From contig NW_026712553.1 of assembly GCF_022539665.2 (NCBI RefSeq), forward strand, positions 1 through 64,000: a stretch of DNA of 64,000 bases, in the 5' to 3' direction. Below, one piece after another: positions 42,919 through 55,884 of the stretch (its first letter is position 1; each line of letters starts with the position of its first letter). The notes below the pieces were generated by a model, which saw only the letters and a list, made by a program, of their open reading frames with translations, searched no databases and was not told where the DNA came from. Both the position numbers and the translations under genes were made by a program. This stretch comes from Daphnia carinata. Lineage: Eukaryota; Arthropoda; Branchiopoda; Diplostraca; Daphniidae.

Positions 42919-43930
42919 CTTTTTTCTCTTTTCTAAATTGCGTCCTTAAAATATTTTAAAGCCGAAGCCCTTTTGAAATGGCACGCAATATTTAGGCATC
43001 GTGTGGCTGAATGCCGCAAAAAATAGTTAAATTATTTCATTGGCATCTGCAAGATGTTTGAGGAGGATCGAATTCCGAAAAACAATCGGATGAAAAAAAA
43101 AAAAAAAAAAAAACAAGCTTTAGATTTCTGTTGTCGTGTAACGTGGCTGTGTATGTTGTGATGCTTGCTTTTCGGCTTAGAAAAAAAAAAAAATGTCCAT
43201 GTTCCATGATTTTTCCATGTTTGTTTTGTCTTTTTTGTAAAAAATTCAAAAATTCCTGTTTTCTATTTTTGTGTTTTTTACAAATACACAACGTTTTCTG
43301 AACTCTATTTTGTACTACGGCAATTGTTTATTTCGACACTAAAAGCGTTATTGCCACCACAGGCAACTTGCAGGTCGGAAAAACGAAAAAGGAAAAAAAA
43401 AAAAACGAAAAAGGAAAAAAAACGAAGTCGGTTCTGGTCACCTCTCCATTTTGTAATCCGCTTTTGCTGCAATAACAAAGAAAACACGAACCAAACATCT
43501 GCCGAAAATTTTCGTCAAATCGCTTCAGTGGTTGTATCAAAATGATCCGAAACGGCGGTAAGAAAGAAATACAAGACAGCAAAAAAGTTTCCCGTCCTTA
43601 CGTTAAATACCTGTTTATAACTAGATGAAACTCATACAATCAAGAAATACTCGAGTCAAGCAGCGTTTCTCCGTAAATCATTTTAAACTTAGATATAATT
43701 GTTATTACGATTCGTTATTACTGTTATTCAAGTTTTAAAGAATCGAAAAATATTATTTGACAAGACTATTTCCCACTGAAATTGCATATTTTCACTTAAA
43801 CAGTGACAGCATTTTTTTAAACTTTCAAACAGTTCATCATTCTTTAATTGAAATGTAGTCATTCGGATACCTTGCTTTCTAATTGACCATTTAATTTTAA
43901 TGAAACATGCAACTCTAATGCACATTGCTT
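42727..43930. other. 3' flank of RPC1-like gene, homopolymer-rich
   Basis: Contains T runs at 42890-42920, A runs near 43095 and 43185, and A-rich repeats around 43385-43425. No gene supported. Confidence 0.5.
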
Positions 43931-43936
43931 GACTTT

Positions 43937-44285
43937 TTATTCACTGAGATCCATAGTAAGGTTGGCAAGTCTAGGTGGACCTTCACCAAGGTCACGATTA
44001 AAGTTTGGCCCATTGACAGTAAAGGAGTCTATATCACTGTCTTCTGCTTCACGACTTTCGCTGTCATCATCTTCACGACTTTCGCTGTCATCATCTTCAT
44101 GTTCCTCCTCATCTTCTTCATCTTCATCTTCGTCTACAGGCTGTACATGCCAAAATAAAAACAAATATAAGACTAAAAACAAAAGAAGAATATGATAAAT
44201 TGATTATAAAAAAGAGAAACCTCTGACGACGTCTTTCCAATAGGCAACATATCACTGTTCTTCGTAGCTACTGAGTTCAGCTGCA
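43937..44285 (-). CDS. Hypothetical acidic protein, C-terminal exons
   Basis: On the minus strand an acceptor GGCATGTACAG (about 44143) precedes an exon encoding a Glu/Asp/Ser-rich acidic tract, then SDIDSFTVNGPNFNRDLGEG and a stop at 43937 after NLTMDLSE. The acidic tract is made of a tandem 27-bp repeat (DDDSESREDDDSESREAE). A candidate upstream segment near 44285-44222 encodes QLNSVATKNSDMLPIGKTSS, and another near 44521-44400 encodes NHSRFTVSLLIVDGENELTQ. Acidic C-termini occur in many nuclear proteins. No family recognised, and the exon joins are uncertain. Confidence 0.3.
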
Positions 44286-44599
44286 TGGTATTTTAACATA
44301 ATAAAGAAAAACAATTATAAAACTAAATTCACTAACCACATATACAGATCTGAAGACAATTTAATGACTATCACGAAATACAAAGGGGAAAGCATCCATA
44401 CCCACATTTGGTGTTCTTGTTCCAACTGGGTCAATTCGTTTTCCCCATCAACTATTAACAAGGAAACAGTAAAACGCGAATGGTTCCCAGCTTTTTCATG
44501 CTGTTTCCAACAAATTCCCAAAGGTAATGGTAAATACTTAAAACTAATGAAATTTGATTATCAATATCAACCGTGCTTAATTGCACACAGAAATTAAAT

Positions 44600-45240
44600 G
44601 ATAATTTGGAATTTATCTTCAAAGGATTGCAGCCTAGGCGTTTTCATCACTATCGCGCTGATAGGGTTACGTTGTTATCGCTGATGTGAACTCGACTTCA
44701 AGCGACCAAGGATCACTCTTATCTCATATATCTCGTATTTCATTGTCTCTTCGACTATAACACAGAGGTTTGAGCAGTCTAACGAGGAAAGAATCGAAGT
44801 TCGTATTTATTCCATTGCTTGTACGCCATTTTTTTATTTTTTACCTTAGCCACTAAACGTATTGTTTCACGTTTTATTAGGCATTTTATAACGGCCCCTC
44901 GCTTAAGTAGAGAAGGTCAACTAGAATGATCAGATGAAATGAGCCGACGTTCTGATTGAAAGGTTGCTACTTCCCAGCACTTTGTAATTTCATTTCAAAT
45001 TTTAATAACAGTCAACCTCCATCTCTTTAAAATGTACTTTTGTTTTTTGTCTAGCAATCTATACGGCATCCAGTCCAGCAAATTTGCATAGAACTGCTTT
45101 GACACTTCGAAAAATACCTTGGAATGGCACCTCTTCAGGTAACAGAATAAGACGATGGTTCGTTTAAAATTCAAGGGACATTCAACACCACCGAGTACGA
45201 GAAGTCAAGCCAAGGTGGGGGGGATTTCATTTCAAACACA
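44600..45240. other. No recognised gene
   Basis: AT-rich, no exon-like segment with convincing composition. Confidence 0.4.
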
Positions 45241-45282
45241 TTTCGGGAATACTTTCCATTCATCTTTCTCTGGCGTCCGAAC

Positions 45283-45790
45283 AGCCAGGACCATACCGTG
45301 CTGAATGCGAAAACCCCCCACCTGGTTTTGAATTTGTGATCCAACTCTCCCTGTCACCGCGTTGCGTTTGCTGCAAGGATAGTTACGGCAAGCGAACTGC
45401 TGTTTGGGCCAACGTCAACGCAGGACAGACGTTCGTTTTGAAGCCATGCTCTCCGAGTCGATGGATGGAAGTCCGTTAAAATGCCCGCTACTATCTCCAC
45501 GTTTGGAATTGGAACAAATGGAAATTCCTTGCACCGTTTGGATCCACTTTTCAAGAACTGCTGGCGAGATTAACGCACAGATCCAATTCACTCATTTCTT
45601 CGTCAATCAGTTGAACTGCGATGTTACATTCCATTTCGACACACCCGAACAAGACGAGCAAATCGGCGCCTATTTTGCTAGCTATTTTGTCAGCCAGGAG
45701 TCCCGCCATCGATGCCTTGTTCCAGGACAGAATACAATATGCGATCACGAGAGAAGTTTGCATCAAAGATATCGAACCAAACATTTTTAA
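45283..45790 (+). other. Possible coding remnant, two frames
   Basis: After a CGAACAG acceptor-like site, one frame encodes PGPYRAECENPPPGFEFVIQ and VLKPCSPSRWMEVR before a TAA at 45477. An overlapping -1 frame is open to about 45790 with QMEIPCTVWIHFSRTAGEIN and TPEQDEQIGAYFASYFVSQE. Both look protein-like, so this may be a gene broken by a frameshift near 45440-45477. Not recognised. Confidence 0.25.
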
Positions 45791-46766
45791 ACAAAGTAAC
45801 AACAATTATAACACATGTTTAGTGTTATACCAAATGCACAGACACGTCATGGGATCTGGATTTTCTTACGTTTGACGAGGCCCGTCAGTTGCACGGGGCC
45901 AGCGGGTGGTGTGCGGGACCGTTCGGACTATATGTCGTTAAAGGTTTCTGTTATCCTTCAGGCTAAATGTGCATGTCCCATCTAAAGAACTCTGTTTTTA
46001 TTTTCTTGAACGCGGATAACGGGAAATGGTTTGTGAATGGTGAAGTAACAAGGCAGCGTTAGATGGCGCAACGTGTCAAAGACTCACGCTCAGCTCCCGT
46101 TGGTTACCTAACGGTACATTCGGTGTAATTGCTCAAAGGGTAAGCTGACCAACAGATGGACAGTTTAAATAAACCAACGGGTATACCGTTTTAACAAACA
46201 AATAGTTTTGTTTTGTTTGTTTTTAACTTCCGAAATGGGAAGGATCAGCAAGGGAAATAAAACAGCGGGATTCACGAACGCTGAACAGCTGACTCGCTTG
46301 ATGCATTTGACCGGCAACGGTACGCTTTAGTAAAATGGAGTCATCTATCAGGCAGAGATAAATCACACGATTTATTCATATTTAGTAATTTATTTATTTA
46401 GTTATTTAGAACGAATGAAATGGATTGAATTCCATAGCCTATTGTTCCGCGTAACGTTCAAACGAGTCACGATCCGTGATTGCACCACTTTCAGTTTCTG
46501 TTGTAGCAATTTTTTTCTATTAAACTTTTTCCAACATAAATAAAATTGTGTATAATAAGTAAAATAGCAATTTCCGAATACAGTTCATTTTTATAATCGT
46601 CAATATCGCACACCGTGTTTGCGAAATTCAACTGCCAAGGTCGATTGACGCCAAAATGAGATGCAGCTGGTTTCGATCATCTATGGGGCACTATAAAAGA
46701 CTTGATGAAACAGCATATGGTTGTAGATGTAAGTTAGATATTAATTAGATGTAAGTTAGATGTAAG
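45791..46766. other. No recognised gene
   Basis: Contains short T/A runs and ATTTATTTATT repeats near 46385. Nothing else supported. Confidence 0.4.
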
Positions 46767-46877
46767 AAAAAAAAAGTCGGGACAGTTGATCGAGTGATAG
46801 CAACCAGCAACAGTTGCATTCGAAATTAAGTTCGAATGCAATGTTCCGACTTTTTTTTTTGGGGGGGGGGGGGGGGG
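46767..46877. repeat. Nested hairpin followed by T10-G17 run
   Basis: The outer arms AAAAAAAAAGTCGGGA (46767-46782) and TTCCGACTTTTTTTTTT (46844-46860) are inverted. The inner arms TTGCATTCGAA (46814-46824) and TTCGAATGCAA (46831-46841) form a perfect 11-bp stem with a 6-base loop. Seventeen G follow at 46861-46877. It resembles a tiny palindromic MITE and is prone to sequencing error. Confidence 0.7.
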
Positions 46878-47453
46878 CTCTCTCGGCCTATACGGGCAAC
46901 AAAGGAGCACGGCAATGGCCAGTTCCAGACCACATTTAGCCGTGATTATTTTTTGAAACTGATTATCATTTGAACTTGCTGCGTTGCTTATTATACAAAA
47001 TCTCATTTATGCTAGAAAAAATTTGCAAAAAATTTAAATACGCTTTGATTCGAGCCGCCTTTGTTCGATTGTTGCATTTCTAGGAATCGCCCAATGCTTG
47101 AGGTGCACACGATCGGGAGTTTCAAACAATAGTTAACCATTTCAATAGTCCCACGCAATTTTTTATTTAGCATAACACACCAACGTCTTGGGCTAATATC
47201 GAACAGCGCGGCTCCCTTTCTCCAAAACAATTACAGTCCATACACACGTCCCGCACATTCACGCCTGCGTGAAACGGATGTGTGCATAGGGAACTGTGGG
47301 TTAAGCAAGCACGTACAGAGGCAGAAAACGTTTGTTCTTTAAATAGCCACTTAAATTACGGGGACACCTGCGTTATGAAAGCGGACAGCGTTGTTGTTTT
47401 AACCGCGTGCGTATACACACGTCGTGTTAATCACATACCGACACTTGCTAATG
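46878..47453. other. Left flank of duplication copy B
   Basis: No gene recognised. The homology with copy A starts at 47454, which corresponds to base 1 of the window, so the true left boundary of the duplication may lie further left. Confidence 0.5.
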
Positions 47454-48263
47454 CAGGGACATCCCGCGGTACGCAAGAAAGAACAGTGATCGATCAAAAT
47501 ATTACGTAGGTCGTCGGACGCGGTGCACAGAGGGTGTCAAAGACCCGGAAATGTCACCACCAGATCGGCTGTGCATGTTTAAACACGTGAGGTTTGTTAT
47601 CGGCTACACGATTGATGTCCACTGGGCATCAGGTCGATCCAATTGGCCAACGTTTCGAAGAGAGGACTCGTTGTACGAAGCAAAAAGAACCACAAAAAAT
47701 GAAACGATTTGTTACCTTCAACAAAAAACAATAGGATTCAAAAATGTGATGTACCTGTTGGCTGTGGGACCAATCGGCGATACATAAAAAGGGCAAAGAG
47801 CGACCGATGTGAGTAACAGAAAGTACGAAAGCGTCTGAGAAGGCAGGTTGCTATCTATCACTCATTTTCAGTTTTGAAGTACATTTTGCAGGTGATTATC
47901 GTTTAGTTGATCACGACGTTGGTGGTCGATGGACAGCGGACGCCCACCTACACCGAGTCGAGAACAATCAGCACGACAATTGATTTCACAAGTAACGTAA
48001 GTTTTTTGCAAAAAAAAAACGAATTGACGAAACAATCATCCGTTGATTGATCATTTTTGTTCATATCCATTCAAGTTGATCTGCGTAAAACTGGTGAACG
48101 TAACAGGAAGATGTCGCCAACGGTGAAGATTCGCCATTTAGCAGCACGTCCTCCTGATGATGAATGGGCCACTCTATCCGCTGACAAACGAGTTCTACCA
48201 TCCGCTTACACAATTCATGCCAACACAAACATTACGGTATAAATGAATTCCAAAACAATTCAG

Positions 48264-48619
48264 TTGCAATATCAAAATCAACCGACATCGTTGTGTACAG
48301 CGTCGAAGCAACGCCTTTGTTTACATCACCTGATTGGCCGAACGATCGTTCATTCCACTTACCCACGCACGACGAGTCATGGATGCCGAGAACATCATCC
48401 ATCAGGAGGAAACAGCCGGGCTATTTCTCCAAAATAGGCAATGCATTTTTCAATCCAGCGACTTCCGTCAACGTCACCATCACACGTAAACACGTTAATT
48501 AACTTCATTTTAATTTCATTCATATTTTTGATTGCGTAACAGACGTTGTGTCTAGGACGGCAGTGACAAGGACGGCCAGTTTCTTCTTAATGGGCTGTAC
48601 TCGTCAAAAAGTAACGTAG
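48264..48619 (+). CDS. Hypothetical small spliced gene, copy B
   Basis: Same two phase-compatible segments as 811-1166, no differences noticed in the encoded peptides. Unrecognised. Confidence 0.2.
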
Positions 48620-49425
48620 TCCGTTTCCCTACGTGATGTCCACCATCAACGGACGAACGCAAATTGTTCCATTTTCCAGTTCGATGGCACAATAAAAAGA
48701 AGAAGAAAGATCCGATCGTGGCCACCGTAACGAGGACATCCATCTCCCCAGTTTTAACGCCGTCACCGTTTCCTTTCGCTGTTTGCGCCCGCTCTAGACG
48801 ATGATCGTCAAAATTGGGTATACAAATTTAAATTTTATTTATATCGTTTCGCGGCGAACGTTTTTTTTTTTAAATAAAAGAGTATTAATTTAGCCTGAGC
48901 CTATCATTGCGCGTTCTCTATAAGAATCATAGCGGAATGTTTATAGAAAATCGGAACAGGCTGTATTTAAATTGAATGTTTTTAGGGGATCAGCTACGTT
49001 TGCGTATATGCTGATATGTGGGGGGGGGGTGGATCGTCTATTTCGATTGCGCAACAACTACTGTTGGGAGCGGTCAACAGACGAAGAAAAAGACGGGCAA
49101 ATAATTCTGGCGTTTTTCACTTAACAGAAAGAAACAACATTCGGCATAATATGCGCTAACTGTATACTTAGCGTTTGGGTCAGAATGCGCATATTCAAAT
49201 GCGACCACCTGGGGTAACGTCGTCTTCTTGTTTAAAAAAAAAAAGAAAACACGCTGGCAAATGTTTGAACGCGTGTCTTTTCTTTAGTTGCTCAGACGCC
49301 ACGGTAGTTTACAATTGGTTCCAGTTAATAGCGCGTGATTGTCTTCGCATTTGCATATAAGCAAAACGCGCAAAAATGATTGTCATTTGCCACGACGGAC
49401 AGCGCAACTTTCACAATTAATAACA

Positions 49426-50001
49426 CTTTAGTCGCTCAGTGTAATAGCTGGGAGTGGCGTACGTTGTTGTGTAGTACTCTGGCGCTTTTGTGGTGTAGTA
49501 TTTGGAGGATTCAGTTTGGTAGTAGGTTGGAGCTGAGTAATACTTCTGTGCCCCGGTGTAGTAGTTAGGACTGGCATAGGTTGTTGTGTAGTATACTGGA
49601 GCTTCAGTGTAATAATTTTGTGCAGCACACGTTGTTTTGTAGTACTCGGGAGCCTTCGTAGTGTAGTATTCTGTGGCCTCAGTTTTTTAATACGTGGGGG
49701 CCTTAGCGTAGTAAGCTGGAGCTGCGTAAGTGGTAGTGTAATAAGACGGGGCAGCATAAGTTGTGGTGTAGTTAGTAGGTTCCACGCAGTAACTTTGGGC
49801 AGCGTAAGACTTCGGGTTTCAGTGTAGTAGGTCGTCTCATCGTAATAATATGGGGAAGCTGTGGCGTAGTATGTTGGAGCTACGTAGTACTTGGGCGCCT
49901 CTGTAGTGGTAGTAAGACACAGTTGTTGCGTAACTTGGAGCTGAGTAACATTTTGAGGTCTCAGTGTAGTAAGCCGGGGAAGCATAAGCTGTCGCGTCAG
50001 A
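49426..50001 (-). pseudogene. Decayed tyrosine-rich repeats, copy B
   Basis: Same frame breaks as 1975-2550. A few substitutions only (for example GCGTACG for GCGTATG near 49458). Confidence 0.6.
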
Positions 50002-50008
50002 GGCCAGG

Positions 50009-50561
50009 TCAGGCATTTGTGGTATAGTGGGTGGGAGTTACGGTGTAGTAACTTGGAGTGGCATATGTTGTTGCGTAATACACTGGCGCTTCTGTGTAAT
50101 AGCTCGGTGCGGAGTAGTATTTCGAGGCCTCCGTACAGTAAGTTGGAGAAGCATATGTGGTGGTGTAGTATTCAAGTTCCTTGGTGCTGTAATGTTTGGG
50201 CGCATCGCTGTAGTAAGTAGGGGCCACATATGTTGTGGTGTAGTACTCGGCCGCCTTTGTAACGTAGTACGGCGCAGCAGTGGTTGTCTGGCATGAATAA
50301 CTACCGTATCCATAAGATGAAGCCATTGGCACACCTAAGGTCGATCCAGTCATCAGGAAGACGACAGCTGGTAGCAGCATACTGCCATAGTAACCTGACG
50401 AAAAACAAAAACATTAATTTTCATAATTCCATTATGACATTGAAGTTCTTAAAACAAAAATAAAGAAGCACTTCGCCTCGTTCAAACATCAATTTTATCA
50501 ACAATTGCATCATCACATTAACTAAAATCATTAAACAAGTTGAAGTGTGTACATTACTCAT
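50009..50561 (-). CDS. Tyrosine/threonine-rich secreted repeat protein, copy B
   Basis: Exons 50561-50558 (ATGA) and 50394-50009 encode the same 129 residues as gene A. The TATA box is at 50678-50684. The encoded protein is identical as far as I can see. Confidence 0.65.
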
Positions 50562-51109
50562 GATTGCAGGTCGGAACTGTAACACACTAACTCTGGTATT
50601 GGTATTTGAAAGACTGCTAGTAGTACACAGTGTCAGAGCTGCTCACTCGGCTAACCTCTACCGTCGATTTGACCTCGTTTTATACGGTTTCCTATCATCC
50701 TGATTCTTCTTTTGAGCCCAAACAATCCATCTGTTCATCCTGACATAACAACCACTATTCCTACCCTACCTGTCACCGCACCTATCGTATGTATTTTCAA
50801 ATATCGAACAAAAATATAATTATCTTCCCCATCCCAATGAACTATTGTTATTCCATTGAATGAAGCACCAAGCAAAAACTAATGTGGATCCAGATGTCGT
50901 ACTGGCAATTATGAAATTATTTCATACCTGATCACGATTTTTTCTCCAGATCTTAGAACCAACTGAAAAGAAGGCACCTGTTGTTTAAAAATTTTCAAAC
51001 GTTTCAACAGTAGAGTCAATATTTCTATTTTATTTCTTACAAAATGAACTTTGTTACGTCCAGCATTGTTGCAAAGGTGTGTATATGTATTTACTAGTAC
51101 TATTTACTG

Positions 51110-51350
51110 CTACTTTCAGCTGATGTCACGATGGGGATCATATGGTACAGCAATATGATCCGGGCCAAGATCGTGACAGTTCTGGAGGATACTAGCATGT
51201 CAGTCAAGTGCTTTGCGCAACCATTTTTACTATTTTCCTAATAACTAAAATCAAAACTGGCAAACCGAAACTTCTATCTCTGCCGAATATTTGAGCATTA
51301 CCTTAACATAGGCATTTTCAGATTGAAACTAGGAAATAGCCATTAGCGTT
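51110..51350. repeat. ~240-bp dispersed repeat, copy B of unit 1
   Basis: Counterpart of 3640-3895. Confidence 0.75.
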
Positions 51351-51760
51351 GTAAATGCAAACTGAAAAAAAAATCACATTTCATTCTGCTATATTGAACT
51401 ACCAACGGAAAGATAAATGGATTTTAACCACATCAACTACACAATGCCGTAGGGCTAACATAACGAATCAATGCGACTCAACTGAATATATAAATTGCGA
51501 GCATATCTATAAATACCAATTGTATACTGTGTTCAGCAATTACAATGTTGTACAAACACATACTAAAAACGCCTTCATCCGCTTTATGTAATAAAGACTA
51601 AAAACAAATAGATTCGGCAACGACATTATAGCTGTATTCAACATTTTATTTATAAATCACATTCGTTTAGACTAGTTAATGCATAAATACACGGCAGGGA
51701 AATATTCATCTTGGAACGAGGACTGCAAATAAAACAAAATCTAATTCTCCTATCATCGAA

Positions 51761-52302
51761 CATGATGGACGACGTTGGAGCTGAATAGTACTCCTGTGCC
51801 TCGGTGTAGTAGCTAGGACTGGCATAGGTTGTTGTGTAGTATGCTGGAGCTTCAGTGTAATAAATTGGTGCGGCATACGTTATGGTCTAGTTCTCGGACG
51901 CCTTTGTAGTGTAGTATTGAGGGGCCCCAGTCTTGTAATACATGGGGGCCTCAGTGTAGTAAGCTGGAGCTGCGTAAGTGGTTGTACAATACTCAGTTTT
52001 CTTCGTGTAATACTCTGGAGCAGCAGTAGTCTAGTATTCAGCGGTCTTTGTGCTGTAGTAGTGTGGAGCTTCGGTGTAGTAAACCGGAGCAGCATAAGTA
52101 GTAGAATAGTTCTTGGTGGGCTCGGTATAGTAATTTGGCGAAGCATACGTTGTTCTGTACTCGGTAGCCTTTGTAGCGTAGTACTGCGAAGCCTCAGTGT
52201 AATAAGAAGGAGCGGCGTAGGTGGTAGTGTAGTACTTCGGGGCTTCTGCATAGTAGCTTGGTGCAGCATACAATAATAATCTAGGATAATAGTAATACAC
52301 AC
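51761..52302 (-). pseudogene. Tyrosine-rich repeat gene B, copy B
   Basis: Same stops and the same truncation by the MITE-like dimer as at 4310-4849. One extra A just beyond the repeat end (GAGGAAAAATGG versus GAGGAAAATGG). Confidence 0.65.
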
Positions 52303-52306
52303 ATAA

Positions 52307-52855
52307 TCTAGGATTTGAGGAAAAATGGAAAAGCGAGAAGGCCTTCTCACTTTTGCAATTTTGGCAAAATTTTAGATTTCGCTTTAAATACGTGGTTTCG
52401 ATGCAGAATTGAACGGGCATCACGAATATGAGGGTTGTTTTCTCGTGGAACTCATAGTGTTTTAATAAAACGTAAAAAACGAGGAAGTTGGGTTTAAAAA
52501 AAATAAGCCCGACTTTATCTTTAAATTACGATTATTTCAAAAACGGCTTACTTGAAAATAAAACAAATGGTTTTTTCTGAATCCGCGTTAAAATAGGGTT
52601 ATACTGTGGGATTTTCATCGCATTCCGAGAGATTTCGATTTTTTCCGATTTTGACAAAAGTGAGAAGGCCTTCTCTCTTAGCAATTTTGACAAAATGTTA
52701 GATTTCGCTTTAAATACATGGTTTCGATGCAGAATTGAACGGGGATCACGATTGTGAGGATTGTGTTCTCGTGGGACTCAAAGTTTTTTAATAAAACGTA
52801 AAAAACGGTAAAGTTGGGTTAAAAAATAAGCCCGCGCTTATATTGTCGGGCTTAA
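52307..52855. mobile_element. MITE-like dimeric element, copy B
   Basis: Same two-unit structure and right terminus GGGCTTAA (52848-52855). The left terminus is missing, as in copy A. Confidence 0.65.
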
Positions 52856-53984
52856 AATTTTTTCCTATTAAAAAATAATAGCATTGAATCTAGATAACTA
52901 TAGATGATTCTGATTAAAAATTACTCAAGGAACATGAAAATGGAATTTGTCTTTACGTAGAGTTTATACTTTTGGAGTAATCTAAAATATGAAATAAATG
53001 TGTGTGCGAAACGAAACCATTACTAGCGCGCCAGTACGCTACAGCGCTAGCGTGAAACATCAAACTTCTTTGATTATTCAACGTTTGCATATGTATTTTA
53101 TATATATACTTGCATGCATATGCATATGTATTATACCTGAACATGTAGACTCAATCTTTAACGCATAACCCAAAAGGTAACTAACGTTCAAAAAATCCTT
53201 TGTGGAATATTCATGGTGACAACTGAATGGATTGTAATTACGAACAACCATTATCAACTAGACTTGATAAGTCCTGGGAATGTGGCATAAGGTCATTATT
53301 TTCCAAAGCGGAAATTTAGAAACCGTGATTGTTAAAGTATTATGGCCCAACAGACGCGATGAGCTGCATGCAGGGCTACTTATACGTTTGGATATGAATG
53401 CAAAAAATAAATAATGACAAACCTACATTAGCTTTAACTTACTTTCCCTTCACAACTAGAATAGCACCAAGCCAATGCATGAATGCACTAGTGCCAAAAT
53501 CGGCCGCAAGGTGATATGGAGTATTCTTGCATGTCATTAACGGTGCGTGATGCCACGCCCTAATTCGTGAGTGCTACATAATAATTGAAAATTTTAAACA
53601 TTTACTCAAGTGTTTTGTTTATAATTACCTTGGATGTTGTTTATCACTATTTTCTGAATACAGTTCATTTATTACATTGTGCAATAGTTTCACTGAATTT
53701 AAATGAGAATTAGTTTAAGACGGAAAATGCCCGCTAGCGTTATCAACATGGTTTGGGGTCGTCATTCACGGTATATAATAGTTGCGTGAACATCTTTAAC
53801 GTAGCGGCACTTGAACAATGACTGGGTATGGTACCCTCCCAATGTTGGGAACTAGTACCAAGAGTCTGTAAGCAATTACAACTCGAAACGTCAAGCGTTG
53901 GTATGATGATGATGGCACCCACAATGATTGGTCCACCAATCATTGGCCCCCCATTCCAATGCAGAACTGAATAGAGATGTAAGA
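52856..53984. other. Non-coding spacer, copy B
   Basis: Counterpart of 5403-6530. Holds only the ankyrin-like segment. Confidence 0.5.
53443..53559 (-). pseudogene. Ankyrin-like orphan exon, copy B
   Basis: Same splice sites and TPYHLAADFG core. Agrees with the third copy (His) rather than copy A (Pro). Confidence 0.35.
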
Positions 53985-54211
53985 GCTATCAGCTGATGCG
54001 AGATGGGGATCATATAGTACAGCAATATGATCTCCATCGGGGCAGGTCTGGAGGATACTAGTATGTCAGTCAAGTGCTTAGCGCAACCTTTTTGGCTATT
54101 TTTTCAATAATTAAAATAAAAACTGTCAAACCGAAACTCCTATCTCTGCCGAATATTTAAGCATTTCCTTAACATATAAAAATCTAAGGGCGAAATGAGG
54201 AAATAGCCATT
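53985..54211. repeat. ~240-bp dispersed repeat, copy B of unit 2
   Basis: Counterpart of 6535-6765, ending AGCCATTAGC. The TTAGC ending is that of unit 1, and an LTR follows instead of the SLC38A10 exon. Confidence 0.75.
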
Positions 54212-54214
54212 AGC

Positions 54215-54600
54215 TGTTGTTGTAGTTTGCTTCATTTAGGCACACAATTACACAGGGACATTACACAAAACACCGACATACAAAATATCAAATGACATAA
54301 TACATACACATAATACTATATACAACAATACAATCGCGAAGGGAAGCCAGCTTTCCAGCAAAGCTCCTTCTTAAGGACTTACACGAGGGCGGCCAGCCAA
54401 CGGCAGAGCCCCCTCTTTACGTCCTGTCGGACGTCGGGCCAAATCCCGAGTCCCAGACTGAATAAAACAGAGGCCAGAGGTCGACTAGGTTCGACATGAC
54501 CTCTAGGGGTGGAAGGGTGACAAACATGGTTATGACGTCAAACACAAGATGGCAGCACAAATCAAAATACAACAGACGAAAGAGGGCAATAGTTGTAACA
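54215..54600 (-). repeat. Diverged Gypsy-1-family LTR
   Basis: 386 bp, TGTTGTTGTAG...GTTGTAACA. It shares AAGCTCCTTCTTAAGGACT, GCGGCCAGCCAACGGCAGAG and CCAAATCCCGAGTCCCAGA with the 457-bp LTR but is clearly diverged. It is followed by the same GTCGGCCTTTCCTGACTCG (polypurine-tract side) as the main LTR. Confidence 0.75.
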
Positions 54601-54944
54601 GTCGGCCTTTCCTGACTCGAAGTTTGCCAATGATACAAAAATATAACATTTTGAAAACTTCGAAATCATACACGAAAAATTCGGGAAAAGTGTCCTCTTC
54701 AAGGTTCCCAAGGTGATCGCTAACAGGTTCTGTTGTTGAACGTTGCAACTCGATCACCTTCTGGACTTCTTTCGTCCGATGTCAGCAACTACTACTTCCA
54801 GACAGCATTCTCAAAGGGGTAGACCAAGATGGCGGCGCCAAGGCAAGTCGAAATTGTCTCCACGCACGCGGCACGCGGGTCCGATGTAGGCGACTTTGTA
54901 AAAGTCGTTCGATGGCCTGTTGAGATCCCTCTTCTGACACCAAA
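54601..54944 (-). mobile_element. Internally deleted Gypsy-1 relative
   Basis: Contains a 3' end (CGGCCTTTCCTGACTCGAAG on the plus strand) and a 5' leader with primer binding site (54927-54942), but no gag or pol. A non-autonomous derivative, mobile only with enzymes supplied in trans, by inference. Confidence 0.65.
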
Positions 54945-55401
54945 TGTTACAGTTTCTTCATTTATACCAACAAACTGACACATTTATACATACAAAACAC
55001 ATTATTCAAGACACGTACACGACACTATAACACAGACATTCAACAAAGCCATTCAACACAATTCATACACACACATACAACAAGGCATTCAACACAACTA
55101 TACACACAATACTTACAACACATATACTAATTTACACTCACGTCGCGAAGGGAAGCCAGCAATCCAGCAAAGCTCCTTCTTAAGGACTAACGCGAGGGCG
55201 GCCAGCCAACGGCAGAGCCCCCTCTTAACGTCCTGTCGGATCTCGGGCCAAATCCCGAGTCCCAGAGTAAGTGAAAGAGAGGCCTGAGGTCGACTCCCGT
55301 TCGACCTGACCTCTATGGAAAAGGAAGTGAAGTAACAAAGTTGGGGACAGATGGCAGCACTTGGAACACATGACAGACAAAAGAGGGCAATAATTGCAAC
55401 A
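54945..55401 (-). repeat. Gypsy-1 LTR, shared middle LTR
   Basis: 457 bp, differing from 61980-62436 at only a few positions (TCTTCATTT versus TCTTGATTT, ACAACTATAC versus ACAATTATAC). Confidence 0.9.
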
Positions 55402-55884
55402 CTCGGCCTTTCCTGACTCGAAGTTACTCGTGCCAGGGCAGTCAGAGCGAAATAATACCAAACAAAACAAAAAAGACGTCGAGGAACTTCGAAAAACACA
55501 TACACAGAAAAGAAACAAACTAACAAAAAAAAAAAAAAAAAAAAAAAAAATTCGCATCAACAGACATGGGGAAGCCACACGAAAACTGGGAATGTGGACA
55601 ATCTTGCGGTTAAATACTAATGTTAATACTAATGCTAATGCTTATTTTTAACCATTGATGTGACCTAGTAATTAACCTCCCTTCCCCCTTTTTATCAAAT
55701 ACTACCCCACCCTCGGCTACCCGGCTCTACTACAAAACAAAACAAAAGAAAACAAAAACAAAGTTATGACCGACTACACGTGGCTCAGAGGAAAAAAAAA
55801 CAAAAATAAAAAAAAACAAAAACAAAAACAAAACAAAAAAAAATAATGAATGATAGTACGACAGCGAAAGAAGGTGTGTTACGG
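55402..55884 (-). other. Gypsy-1 3' untranslated region with polypurine tract
   Basis: On the element strand the region next to the LTR reads CGAGTCAGGAAAGGCCGAG, a likely polypurine tract. The rest has A runs on the plus strand (55524-55550 and 55785-55846). This region is missing in copy A. Confidence 0.6.
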
